From positions 610,506 through 674,505 of the forward strand of contig CP129471.1 in the NCBI GenBank assembly GCA_030583705.1: 64,000 nt of DNA, written 5' to 3'. Position numbers and translations under genes: made by a program. The notes under the pieces were generated by a model, which worked only from the letters and a program-made list of their open reading frames with translations, was not told the DNA's origin and searched no databases. Of the stretch, positions 1-7,228 are shown piece after piece; within the stretch, counting starts at the first letter, position 1; each line of letters starts with the position of its first letter. This DNA comes from Patescibacteria group bacterium. GTDB taxonomy: Bacteria; Patescibacteriota; Patescibacteriia; Patescibacteriales; Patescibacteriaceae.

Positions 1-377
1 GACAAGTCATCAGATAGACTGAACAGTTCGGACCCTAAAATCATAGATCGGTCTCTCCACTCTCGGAGAAGATAATTAGCCCCAGGTTCCTCAAGCATGC
101 TTTCTTGAAACCCAGAAAAGAGAATTATATATAACCTGATATGAACCATGCTTACAAGTTATGGCACTCAATAAATCGGAGTGCGTTTCGCAAGCAGACA
201 AACCTTAAGTCTGTCTTTCGTTTTTAATTCCACCACCTTAGATGACGGCTAAAAACAAAAAGGTGATCAGATTAATTCCTCCGTAGCGCGTAAGTTTCTG
301 CGGCTAAGCACACCGAGATAATATGCCTTACCAATATCTTGATAAACAAATAGCACAAGTCGATGCCTACGGGACCC
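1..377 (-). ncRNA. ssrA: tmRNA (SsrA), 5' part, cut by window start
   Basis: Read on the minus strand, the RNA begins near 377 with GGGTCCCGTAGGCATCGAC, which matches the tmRNA acceptor strand and its conserved 'GGATTCGAC' box. About 40 nt later comes AAGGCATATTATCTCGG, the counterpart of the conserved GGTGCATGCCGAG segment. A short reading frame resembling a proteolysis tag follows at 304-272, then several paired segments that could be pseudoknots. Near the window edge CAGTCTATCTGATGACTTG resembles the AGACTGACTAAGCATGTA stretch close to the tmRNA 3' end, so the T arm and acceptor 3' strand should lie just outside. tmRNA rescues stalled ribosomes with SmpB. The identification rests on motif order, not on a covariance search. 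Confidence 0.75.
272..304 (-). other. Predicted tmRNA tag reading frame
   Basis: Inside the tmRNA a frame reads A-A-E-T-Y-A-L-R-R-N-stop (or starts one Ala later). The block E-T-Y-A-L is in the same place as E-N-Y-A-L in the Escherichia coli tag. The tag then ends R-R-N where most bacterial tags end A-A. The resume codon is probably GCC at 304 or GCA at 301; the sequence does not decide between them. The CGG-AGG-AAT codons also spell a Shine-Dalgarno-like GGAGGAA directly before the TAA. Confidence 0.5.
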
Positions 378-692
378 TGTGACGAATTAAACAATCACAA
401 AATCGTGGACCGATCTATTATTAAAATCTTTTTCTTTTTCTTTAAAGAGCTGCCTGAACTATAGCAAAATACAGCAATTAGTCAAGGGGTAATAAATATT
501 AAATGAAAGATTAATAAAGATTTAAAAGAACAAAAACAACAAAACTTAACTAATTTTTGGCTTGCTATTGAAAAAAAAGCTAATCACAGTAATAATACAA
601 GTAATATCTCTTTTGTTGTATTTTAACCTTTTATTAATCCTTTACTCTTTTATCCCCTATTCTTAGTATATTTCTTTAATCCATCTATCCTT
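378..692. other. Intergenic region between ssrA and dus
   Basis: An AT-rich spacer between two divergently transcribed genes. It holds the probable ssrA promoter at 458-485 on the minus strand. The rest, towards dus, has A- and T-runs but no open frame, no clear hairpin terminator and no convincing plus-strand sigma-70 promoter that I can point to. Confidence 0.6.
458..485 (-). promoter_or_regulatory. Probable ssrA promoter
   Basis: On the minus strand TTGACT (485-480) is followed after 16 nt by TATAGT (463-458). Transcription would start near 451, giving a leader of about 75 nt ahead of the mature 5' end at about 377, presumably removed by RNase P. Confidence 0.5.
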
Positions 693-1670
693 ATGTCTTT
701 ATCTTTCTGGCACAAACTGAAAAAACCTTTTTTTGTTCTAGCTCCTATGGCTAATGTTACTGATGCAGCCTTTAGGAAGATTATTGCCAAATACGGCAAG
801 CCTGATGTTTTTTATACTGAATTTGTTTCAGCTAACGGTTTGGCTTCAGCCGGCCGAGAAGCTCTAATGATAGATCTTAAATATGATCCAAGTGAGAACC
901 CGATTATAGCCCAGTTCTTTACAGATAACCCGGAGAATATGCATAAAGCCGCCCAACTTGCTTATGAGCTTGGTTTTGCCGGAATAGACATTAACATGGG
1001 TTGCCCGGATAAGAATGTTATGAAACAAGGAGCTGGTGCTTGTTTAATTAAAAAACCCCAATTAGCTCGTGAATTAATTAAAGCCGCTAAAGAAGGTGGA
1101 CAAGGCTTGCCGGTTTCTGTTAAAACCAGAATCGGTGATACTAAAAACGAACTTAAAACCTGGTTAAGCGAGCTCTTAACCGAAGAACCAGCCACTATTA
1201 TTATCCATTGTCGTACCAGAAAAGAAATGTCCAAAGTACCGGCTCGTTGGGAACACGTTAAAGAGGCGGTAGAAATAGCCAAGGGTTCAAATACTTTAAT
1301 TGTCGGTAACGGAGATGTTAATAATCTTAAAGAAGCCGAAAAAAAAGTAGCCCAAACCGGTTGCGACGGAGTTATGCTCGGGAGAGCAATTTTTGGTAAT
1401 CCCTGGCTTTTTAATAAAAAGATATTAATAGAAGATATACCTATTCCAAAAAGACTATCTGTTATGCTTGAGCACACCGAACTTTTTGAAAAACTCTTAG
1501 GACAACATAGGTCTTTTCATATTATGCGTAAACACTATAAAGCCTATGCCAATGGTTTTAAAGAAGCTAAAGAATTACGCATTGCCTTAATGTCCACCGA
1601 AAATGCCAAAGAAGTAAAAGAGGTGGTTAAAAAGTTTTTAAAAGACAAAGATTTAAAAGACTTAACTTAA
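693..1670 (+). CDS. dus: tRNA-dihydrouridine synthase
   Basis: A 325-residue FMN enzyme that reduces uridines in the tRNA D-loop with NADPH. Family marks are the N-terminal APMANVTDAAFR (17-28), the active-site segment GCPDKNVMKQGAGA with catalytic Cys104, KTRIG near 146-150, the CRTR motif near 174-177, and the FMN-phosphate segments GNGDV and DGVMLGRAIFGNPW in the C-terminal part of the TIM barrel. The length is normal for the DusB-type group. The ATG at 693 gives the standard start of the family, and no Shine-Dalgarno sequence precedes it. The gene stands alone upstream of a separately promoted HIT gene. The substrate position on tRNA cannot be told from the sequence. Confidence 0.93.
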   Translation: MSLSFWHKLKKPFFVLAPMANVTDAAFRKIIAKYGKPDVFYTEFVSANGLASAGREALMIDLKYDPSENPIIAQFFTDNPENMHKAAQLAYELGFAGIDINMGCPDKNVMKQGAGACLIKKPQLARELIKAAKEGGQGLPVSVKTRIGDTKNELKTWLSELLTEEPATIIIHCRTRKEMSKVPARWEHVKEAVEIAKGSNTLIVGNGDVNNLKEAEKKVAQTGCDGVMLGRAIFGNPWLFNKKILIEDIPIPKRLSVMLEHTELFEKLLGQHRSFHIMRKHYKAYANGFKEAKELRIALMSTENAKEVKEVVKKFLKDKDLKDLT

Positions 1671-1690
1671 ATTGACAATAATGGTATAAT
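1662..1690 (+). promoter_or_regulatory. Extended -10 promoter for the HIT gene
   Basis: TTAACT (1662-1667), a 17-nt spacer and TATAAT (1685-1690) preceded by TGG, giving a TGnTATAAT extended -10. It overlaps the end of dus and would start a transcript about 25 nt ahead of the HIT start codon. Confidence 0.55.
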
Positions 1691-1722
1691 AGAAAATAAC
1701 TCTCACTATTAAACTAACCTCT

Positions 1723-2130
1723 ATGCGTCCTTCACTTTTTGAAAAAATTATTGCCAGAGAAATCCCCGCTGAAATCGTTTATGAAGATGAAGTAGTTATC
1801 GCCTTCATGGATATTAAGCCTCTTCACCCAGGACATATTTTAGTAGTCCCTAAAGATTATGAAGATTATATCTTTGATTTAAGTGATGAGAAATACACCG
1901 AGCTTTTATTAAAAGCTAAGAAATTATCTGCTCCCCTAAAAAGAGCCTCAGGGGCCAAAAGAATTGGTATGGTAGTGGAAGGTTTTGGTGTTAATCATGT
2001 TCATGTTCATCTTATCCCGATTAATAATGTTAACGATCTTGATCCCAATTTGGCAAAATTAGCCGAAGCCGAAGAATTAAAAAATATGGCGCAAAAGATT
2101 AGGAATGAGATTATAAAATCAAATGTATGA
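1723..2130 (+). CDS. HIT (histidine triad) family hydrolase
   Basis: A 135-residue HIT-fold protein of the HinT/Hit branch, which typically hydrolyses nucleoside phosphoramidates or dinucleotides. The histidine-triad signature HVHVHLIP is at residues 92-99, and the N-terminal part carries the usual I-A-F-M-D-I-x-P-L-x-P-G-H segment (26-38) that binds the nucleotide. The stop overlaps the start of the pilin-like gene by four bases (ATGA at 2127-2130), so the two are translated from one message even though no functional link is obvious. The exact substrate is unknown. Confidence 0.88.
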   Translation: MRPSLFEKIIAREIPAEIVYEDEVVIAFMDIKPLHPGHILVVPKDYEDYIFDLSDEKYTELLLKAKKLSAPLKRASGAKRIGMVVEGFGVNHVHVHLIPINNVNDLDPNLAKLAEAEELKNMAQKIRNEIIKSNV

Positions 2131-3203
2131 ATATAAAGAGCCCAATAAAAAAAAGTAAAGTATACACAAAAGGATTCACTCTTATTGAGCTCTTGGTGGT
2201 TATTGCAGTTATTGGCATTCTTTCAACATTAGCTATTGTCGCTTTATCAAACAGTAGGGTTAAAGCTAGGGACTCAAAAAGAGTTTCTGATTTACGTTCA
2301 GTGGTTACTGCTTTGGAATTATACTATGCCAATAATAATGGATACCCATCATCTTTAACTCCTGGACAGCCGCTTTCAGATACCTCAGGCACTACCTATA
2401 TAACAAAGGTGCCACAAAACCCCGAACCCCGAACAGATGGTAACTGTCCTAACCAAGAATATAATTATACAAATTATGGCGGACACTATAGCCTAAAGGG
2501 TTGCCTTGGTACGGGCTTCGCAGAATTACCAGCAGGAGGATTTAAAATAAACACAGGCTCACCCCTTAAATCAACCGGACCAATTAACGGTTTAGTTGGT
2601 TGGTGGCTCTTTGAAGCTGGTTCAGGTACTACAGCATTGGATAGCTCAGGCAACAATAATCACGCCACTCTCTATGGAGATAATGTTTGGGTAAGTCAAG
2701 GTTGTCCCTCTGATTTTTGTCTCCATCTACCAACAACCAGTCAATATGCCTTAGTGCCAAACTCCTCTTCGATTAATGTTACCGGGCAAGCTATTTCTTT
2801 TGGCGGTTGGGTTAATTACACTGGTATGCCGGCTTCAACTATATTAATGGATAGGAATAATCATTATCGTATATGGGCTAAGTCAGCCAATAATATCTAC
2901 TGCTACCTTCATAATGGTTCTAGCTGGAGTCCAAACTTAATTTCAGCAGCTCCCTCTACTGGCTGGCATCACCTTATGTGTGTATATGACGGAATAAATT
3001 TTCGCTTATATGTAGATGGAGTTCAGACAGCTTCCATTTCATATAATCAAAATATGCCGAGCAACTCTAATAGTTTAACTATCGGCAGATCATCCGGAGG
3101 GGGTTCTGGTATAGGAACCTACTTAGATGATATAAGAGTATATAATAGAACTTTAAGTGCTGATGAAGTTTTAAGCCTTTATCAAGCAACTAGACCAAAC
3201 TAA
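2127..3203 (+). CDS. Type IV pilin-like protein with C-terminal LamG domain
   Basis: A 358-residue protein with a prepilin signal: basic leader, Gly16, then FTLIELLVVIAVIGIL with the conserved Glu five residues after the predicted cleavage site. The hydrophobic helix continues into R-D-S-K-R-x-S-D-L-R and an ELYY-type pilin fold with the cysteine-bearing stretch P-R-T-D-G-N-C-P-N-x-E-Y. From about residue 155 (L-V-G-W-W-L-F-E) to the end it is a concanavalin A-like LamG/laminin G_3 domain, often carbohydrate- or protein-binding. It should be exported by the type IV pilus machinery and presented at the surface. The N-terminal module is closely similar to those at 10916 and 18819, which carry other C-terminal partners. 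Confidence 0.85.
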   Translation: MNIKSPIKKSKVYTKGFTLIELLVVIAVIGILSTLAIVALSNSRVKARDSKRVSDLRSVVTALELYYANNNGYPSSLTPGQPLSDTSGTTYITKVPQNPEPRTDGNCPNQEYNYTNYGGHYSLKGCLGTGFAELPAGGFKINTGSPLKSTGPINGLVGWWLFEAGSGTTALDSSGNNNHATLYGDNVWVSQGCPSDFCLHLPTTSQYALVPNSSSINVTGQAISFGGWVNYTGMPASTILMDRNNHYRIWAKSANNIYCYLHNGSSWSPNLISAAPSTGWHHLMCVYDGINFRLYVDGVQTASISYNQNMPSNSNSLTIGRSSGGGSGIGTYLDDIRVYNRTLSADEVLSLYQATRPN

Positions 3204-3265
3204 ATTACCTCATCAGTCTCCTTATTTTTTATTAAGAGCTTAAGTTTACTTATATTATAATAACA

Positions 3266-4357
3266 TTATAACACTCTATCAATCACTCCCCCTCCTAAAA
3301 CTTCATCTTGGTCATAAAAGACAGCAGCTTGTCCTGGGGTAATAGCTCTTTGTGCTTCTTTAAAAGTTAACTTAATTGTTTTATTATCTATTCTTTTAAC
3401 CGTTGCTTCTTGGGCTGGATGACGATAGCGGATAACGGCGGTAATCTTTTTAGGTAATTCTCTTTCTTTAGTTAAAGAAAGATCTTTAACTATACACTCT
3501 CTACGCCAAAGTAAAGGGTCTTGAGGATTATCCGAGACTATTACCAAATTCTTTTTCATATCTTTAGCTACCACATAATAAGGTCCACCGCTAAGCTCAA
3601 GACCTCCTCTTTGCCCCAGGGTATAGAAAACCGCTCCCTCATGCTCGCCTAAAACCGAACCGTCTATGTAAACAATCTTACCTTTTTTTGGTTTAAGTCT
3701 TTGTTTTAATAATGCCCTTATATCCACTTCCCCAATAAAACAAATTCCTTGGGAATCTGGTTTGTTATACGTCGGTAAATTAAATTTTTTAGCTAATTTT
3801 CTAACACTGCTTTTTTGTAAATCACCTAAGGGAAAAATTGTTTTAGCCAACTGCTCTTGTTTAAGGGTATATAAAAAATATGTCTGATCCTTACTGTTAT
3901 CCCTACCTTTAAGTAGACTATAATCTTCATTCTTTTTAACCACCCTGGCATAGTGTCCCGTAGCTACATAATCTGCACCAAACTCTTTGGCTTTAGACAA
4001 AAAAACCTTAAACTTAATCTCTTGGTTACACATAATATCCGGGTTCGGTGTCCGCCCGGCTTTATATTCTCTAAAAAAATAATCTATAACCCCCTGCCTG
4101 TATTCTTCTTCAAAATTCCAAACATAAAAACGAAGGTCTAAAATTTGAGCCACTCGCCTGGCATCCGCTAAATCTTCAGACCAAGCGCAAACAAAATCAC
4201 CAACATCTTGGCTCCAATTTTTCATAAAGACGCCAATCACTTCATAACCTTGTTCAACAAGTAAAGCGGCCGTGACAGACGAATCCACCCCACCGGATAA
4301 ACCAACCACCACCCGAGGTTTTTTAGCTTTAATTGTTATTTTTTCTATTCTTTTCAT
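3266..4357 (-). CDS. mnmA: tRNA 2-thiouridylase MnmA
   Basis: A 363-residue ATP-dependent enzyme that puts sulfur on U34 of tRNA-Lys, -Glu and -Gln. It shows the PP-loop SGGVDSS (21-27), the V-F-M-K-N-W segment after it, the first catalytic cysteine in N-P-D-I-M-C-N (Cys110) and the second in S-Q-G-I-C-F-I-G (Cys206), followed by the C-terminal beta-barrel. Length is normal for MnmA. The start ATG at 4357 is slightly upstream of the V-V-V-G-L-S core; no alternative is better. The gene converges on the pilin-LamG gene; no sulfur-relay partner is seen in the window. Confidence 0.93.
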   Translation of the reverse strand: MKRIEKITIKAKKPRVVVGLSGGVDSSVTAALLVEQGYEVIGVFMKNWSQDVGDFVCAWSEDLADARRVAQILDLRFYVWNFEEEYRQGVIDYFFREYKAGRTPNPDIMCNQEIKFKVFLSKAKEFGADYVATGHYARVVKKNEDYSLLKGRDNSKDQTYFLYTLKQEQLAKTIFPLGDLQKSSVRKLAKKFNLPTYNKPDSQGICFIGEVDIRALLKQRLKPKKGKIVYIDGSVLGEHEGAVFYTLGQRGGLELSGGPYYVVAKDMKKNLVIVSDNPQDPLLWRRECIVKDLSLTKERELPKKITAVIRYRHPAQEATVKRIDNKTIKLTFKEAQRAITPGQAAVFYDQDEVLGGGVIDRVL

Positions 4358-4439
4358 ATATCCGCTAAATTACCATACTTTTTGTTTAATTTCAATTGTT
4401 TTAGATAAAAATTAAATAAGGTTAAATAAAAGACTTAAA

Positions 4440-4468
4440 TTGCCATAATAGTAAAAGCATGTTAAAAT
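4440..4468 (+). promoter_or_regulatory. Promoter of the superoxide dismutase gene
   Basis: TTGCCA (4440-4445), 17-nt spacer, TAAAAT (4463-4468), with TG placed for an extended -10 (TGTTAAAAT). The start site would lie about 43 nt before the ATG at 4518. Confidence 0.6.
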
Positions 4469-4517
4469 GGCAATATCTTTAAATTAGACAATCTCTTATT
4501 ACAATTAAACTAAATAT

Positions 4518-5132
4518 ATGTCACACACTCTTCCCTCTTTGCCTTATAGTTACGACGCCCTAGAACCCTATATTGACGCTCGTACCATGGAAATCCACCA
4601 TACTAAGCATCATCAAGCCTACGTAGATAAATTAAACGCTGCCTTAGCCTCTTATCCTGATCTCGCGGATGACCCAACAGAAAAACTAATTGCCGATCTT
4701 GAAGCTATCCCAGAAGATATTCGCCAAGCCGTGCGTAATCACGGCGGCGGACATGTTAATCATAGTTTTTTCTGGCAACTGTTAAAGAAAAACGAAAATG
4801 GAGAACCTCTGGAAAAACTAGGACAAGCTATTAATGAAACCTTTGGCTCTTTTGATAATTTTAAAAAAGAGTTTACCAATACCGCCCTCGCCTGTTTTGG
4901 TAGTGGTTGGGCTTGGCTTAGCCTGGATCAAGAGAATAAATTAATAATTCATTCAACCCCTAACCAAGACAGTCCTTTAATGATAAAGATGAAACCAATT
5001 ATCGGTCTTGATGTCTGGGAACACGCCTATTACCTTAACTACCAAAACAAGAGACCAGACTACATAGCCGCTTTTTGGAATATTATAAACTGGGAAAAAG
5101 CAGAAAGGAATTTTGAAGTCGCCAATAGCTAA
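4518..5132 (+). CDS. Superoxide dismutase (Fe/Mn family)
   Basis: A 204-residue cytoplasmic Fe/Mn superoxide dismutase converting superoxide to peroxide and oxygen. The four metal ligands can be placed: His27 in M-E-I-H-H-T-K-H-H, His82 in G-H-V-N-H-S-F-F-W, and Asp165/His169 in D-V-W-E-H-A-Y. The G-S-G-W-A-W-L segment near 128-134 is also conserved. Metal preference is not certain from these residues, so no sodA/sodB symbol is given. It is a one-gene unit with its own promoter and a clear terminator. Confidence 0.95.
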   Translation: MSHTLPSLPYSYDALEPYIDARTMEIHHTKHHQAYVDKLNAALASYPDLADDPTEKLIADLEAIPEDIRQAVRNHGGGHVNHSFFWQLLKKNENGEPLEKLGQAINETFGSFDNFKKEFTNTALACFGSGWAWLSLDQENKLIIHSTPNQDSPLMIKMKPIIGLDVWEHAYYLNYQNKRPDYIAAFWNIINWEKAERNFEVANS

Positions 5133-5160
5133 AAAAACCAAAATACCTTAAAAATAAGGA

Positions 5161-5187
5161 AAAAAGCAAGACCTCTTGCTTTTTTTA
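5161..5187 (+). terminator. Rho-independent terminator after superoxide dismutase
   Basis: AGCAAGA/TCTTGCT hairpin with a CC loop followed by a run of T. Its T-side overlaps the -35 element of the next promoter (5176-5181). Confidence 0.8.
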
Positions 5188-5204
5188 TTAAACTATGCTA
5201 TAAT
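5176..5204 (+). promoter_or_regulatory. Promoter of the zinc-ribbon gene pair
   Basis: TTGCTT (5176-5181), 17-nt spacer, TATAAT (5199-5204) with TGC before it (extended -10). The -35 element sits inside the 3' arm of the preceding terminator hairpin. Confidence 0.6.
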
Positions 5205-5253
5205 AATAGATTAACAATTTTATAATAAAAATAAAAAATAGGAGATATAAAAA

Positions 5254-5751
5254 TTGAGCACACAAATTAAAAAAGCTTTGATTAGAAAAAATCAAACTCA
5301 GACAGAAAAAGCAGAAAAATGCTACCTTATATACTTTCTGGATGAGGATGATAATGATTACAGATATTTCAAGGGTCAGGTTTGGGCATTAAATCCCCTT
5401 AAAGCTCTGTTAAAATATTTAGAGAATCAATACCTTTTGATTCATAGAAGTAACCTGGAATATGTCAGGGCTGAAACCAAGGACAAGAAAGTCTATCTTG
5501 CTCTAGAAAAAAAGGAGGACAAAAAGGGCAAGATAGAAAAAAAATCTACTACCCTTAAAAAGAAGGGTGGAGATAAATCTCCTATTTCCTCTATTTCTAT
5601 TGAAGAAGAAAAAAGAGAGATGTTAAAAATGGTAGGTACAGGGCTGGATATATGGCGCTGTTGCCCGCAGTGTGGATATAAAGACCCAGCGTATGGATCA
5701 GGAGTAAAATGTCCTAACTGTGATTATCAGGAGGGAAGAAACGATGACTAA
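5254..5751 (+). CDS. Unknown protein with C-terminal zinc ribbon
   Basis: A 165-residue protein that I do not recognise. Residues 20-75 look like a small alpha/beta fold (C-Y-L-I-Y-F-L-D... V-W-A-L-N-P-L-K-A-L), residues 82-122 are a lysine-rich, probably disordered linker, and the C-terminus is a treble-cysteine ribbon with C-P-Q-C (137-140) and C-P-N-C (153-156), a rubredoxin-like Zn site. The start codon is TTG at 5254; it is chosen because GGAG lies nine bases upstream at 5241-5244, one of the few Shine-Dalgarno sequences in the window. The stop overlaps the next gene, which carries a similar ribbon, so the two proteins probably work together. Confidence 0.7.
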   Translation: MSTQIKKALIRKNQTQTEKAEKCYLIYFLDEDDNDYRYFKGQVWALNPLKALLKYLENQYLLIHRSNLEYVRAETKDKKVYLALEKKEDKKGKIEKKSTTLKKKGGDKSPISSISIEEEKREMLKMVGTGLDIWRCCPQCGYKDPAYGSGVKCPNCDYQEGRNDD

Positions 5752-5959
5752 ACATAAAAGCTGGGGAAGGGTGCACAAAGTTGTGAAAAAACCACCCAAA
5801 AAAACGAAGATTGAAGATGACAGGATAAAAGATAGTATTGAATTCTCTTTATCCTGTCCTTCTTGCGGGTTTTTTGACCCCCAAGGAAGACCAACTTGTC
5901 CGAACTGTGGTGAAGAACCGGATGAAGTGGACATCTTCAAGAATCTCAGAAACCTTTAA
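5744..5959 (+). CDS. Small zinc-ribbon protein overlapping the preceding gene
   Basis: A 71-residue protein starting M-T-K-H-K-S-W-G-R. The ATG at 5744 is preferred over an in-frame GTG at 5720 because CAGGAGGG (5728-5735) gives a strong ribosome binding site and the resulting eight-base overlap with the upstream stop is typical of translational coupling. A basic first half is followed by C-P-S-C and C-P-N-C separated by about twelve residues, a Zn ribbon like that of its neighbour. It may bind nucleic acid, but nothing in the sequence proves this. Confidence 0.65.
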   Translation: MTKHKSWGRVHKVVKKPPKKTKIEDDRIKDSIEFSLSCPSCGFFDPQGRPTCPNCGEEPDEVDIFKNLRNL

Positions 5960-6047
5960 AGAAGTATGCATATTAATATCGCGTACTTCTTTTTCATTTT
6001 AGGCATCCAATACCAAAAACTCTTAAATTAAGCTGTTAATAACTCTC

Positions 6048-6076
6048 TTGCCACAAATTACCTTATGTGCTATGCT
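6048..6076 (+). promoter_or_regulatory. Strong promoter of the RRM protein gene
   Basis: TTGCCA (6048-6053), exactly 17 nt, TATGCT (6071-6076). The transcript should begin near 6083. Confidence 0.6.
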
Positions 6077-6082
6077 TTATTT

Positions 6083-6201
6083 GTTTGTAAGTGTTTTCAT
6101 CTTAGTTGGGTGGTTAAATTCCGCGGAGCCGTAAAGGGTCTGGGCAATTAAGTGCGAAAATAAGTCGACTTGCAATTTTATCATTCTAAGTCTAACCTTT
6201 T
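6083..6201 (+). promoter_or_regulatory. Long leader of the RRM gene
   Basis: About 119 nt of untranslated leader lie between the predicted start site and the ATG. The segment 6110-6175 is markedly more GC-rich than the surrounding spacers, with G-rich and C-rich patches and a palindrome AAGTCGACTT, so it may fold. No Shine-Dalgarno sequence precedes the ATG. I do not recognise a known riboswitch class. Autogenous control by the RRM protein, as is common for such genes, is an inference. Confidence 0.4.
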
Positions 6202-6495
6202 ATGGCAAAAAAGCTATATGTGGCCGGTATCTCTTACGATACTAATGATGACAGTCTGCGTAATCACTTTGCCCAAGCTGGCAGTGTGACTTCCGCTAAC
6301 GTCATTACCGATCGTATGACCGGTCGTTCTAGGGGGTTTGGTTTTGTGGAGATGTCTTCAGACGATGAAGCAACTAACGCTATTTCTATGCTTAACGGCA
6401 AAGAATTAGACGGACGTTCTTTGACTGTTTCTGAAGCTCGCCCAATGGCCGATCGTCCCGCTCGCCCCAGCAATGGTGGTGGAGGACGCTGGTAA
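6202..6495 (+). CDS. RRM-type RNA-binding protein
   Basis: A 97-residue single-RRM protein. RNP2 is K-L-Y-V-A-G-I near residues 4-10 and RNP1 is R-S-R-G-F-G-F-V near 43-50, both with the aromatic residues that stack on RNA bases. A short Gly-rich tail (G-G-G-G-R-W) ends the protein, as in cyanobacterial Rbp and plant GRP proteins. Such proteins often act in cold response or mRNA stability. It is a one-gene transcription unit with a strong promoter, a long leader and a terminator. Confidence 0.93.
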   Translation: MAKKLYVAGISYDTNDDSLRNHFAQAGSVTSANVITDRMTGRSRGFGFVEMSSDDEATNAISMLNGKELDGRSLTVSEARPMADRPARPSNGGGGRW

Positions 6496-6507
6496 TACCG
6501 GTGAACT

Positions 6508-6538
6508 AAAAAACACCCCGTAAAGGGGTGTTTTTTTA
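6508..6538 (+). terminator. Terminator after the RRM gene
   Basis: AACACCCC-gtaaa-GGGGTGTT stem flanked by A-run and T-run, so it can serve both the RRM gene and the converging PH-domain gene. Confidence 0.85.
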
Positions 6539-6584
6539 TTACCAATAACTTACACCTAAAAAATAATGGTTAATTCTCAGAAAA

Positions 6585-7154
6585 TTATAATCCTTGACTC
6601 TTGTTTTTCTTAGCTCGACGAATTAACTCATCACGAAGTTTCTCGGCATCCGCTTGAGATAAACCAGGTAACCTTCCCTCGGCAGTTCCTCCTGATAATA
6701 GGCTACGTCCACTTAAAGCACCAGCGCTCATTCCAGCTGTTTGAATATTTAAGTCAGATAATCCCAGAATACGCGCCAAAATTCCCCGATAGATATCAAC
6801 ATTCTGAATACGGTCATAAGGAATAGTCACATACTTTTTGTAAATGACACCAAGCTCCTTGCGAAAACCGTCATTAGTTAACTCATAACGATAGAAATTA
6901 TAGCTAAGTCTTGCCCACATAAAAGATATAACAAGAAGTATAAGAAATACTAAAATTGCTACCCATAAATAACTTAAAACAATGGGGTAAAAACTACCGC
7001 CATCATCAGTGGATTTAATAATTTCCGAATTTTCCGATAAGATAGCTCCAAAAACACCCAAGCCCATCCCTATAAATACAACCGGAATAAGTAATATCCC
7101 AGAAAGAGAATTAAAGAAAAATAACCAAACGGATTTTGGATCAAGTTGTTTCAT
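6585..7154 (-). CDS. Membrane protein with bacterial PH domain
   Basis: A 189-residue protein with two N-terminal membrane helices (about 13-35 and 55-82) followed by a bacterial PH domain of the YdbS/YdbT type: L-T-N-D-G-F-R-K-E-L-G-V, then Y-V-T-I-P-Y-D-R-I-Q-N-V-D and G-L-S-D-L-N-I-Q-T-A-G. The tail is basic and Gly/Ser-rich. Proteins of this family sit in the cytoplasmic membrane; their role is poorly defined. It is monocistronic and converges on the RRM gene. Confidence 0.8.
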   Translation of the reverse strand: MKQLDPKSVWLFFFNSLSGILLIPVVFIGMGLGVFGAILSENSEIIKSTDDGGSFYPIVLSYLWVAILVFLILLVISFMWARLSYNFYRYELTNDGFRKELGVIYKKYVTIPYDRIQNVDIYRGILARILGLSDLNIQTAGMSAGALSGRSLLSGGTAEGRLPGLSQADAEKLRDELIRRAKKNKSQGL

Positions 7155-7228
7155 ATACTATATATTAACGCACATAATTAAAGATACTTTAATTTTATCC
7201 CCTCTTCTACTAAAAAGTCAATAAAGCT

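Noticed and set aside
962-1477. Long antisense frame across dus, and similar antisense frames across the subtilase, nrdA and tyrS genes
   Set aside because: They overlap well-recognised genes, show low-complexity or non-protein-like composition and have no start signals; treated as shadows.
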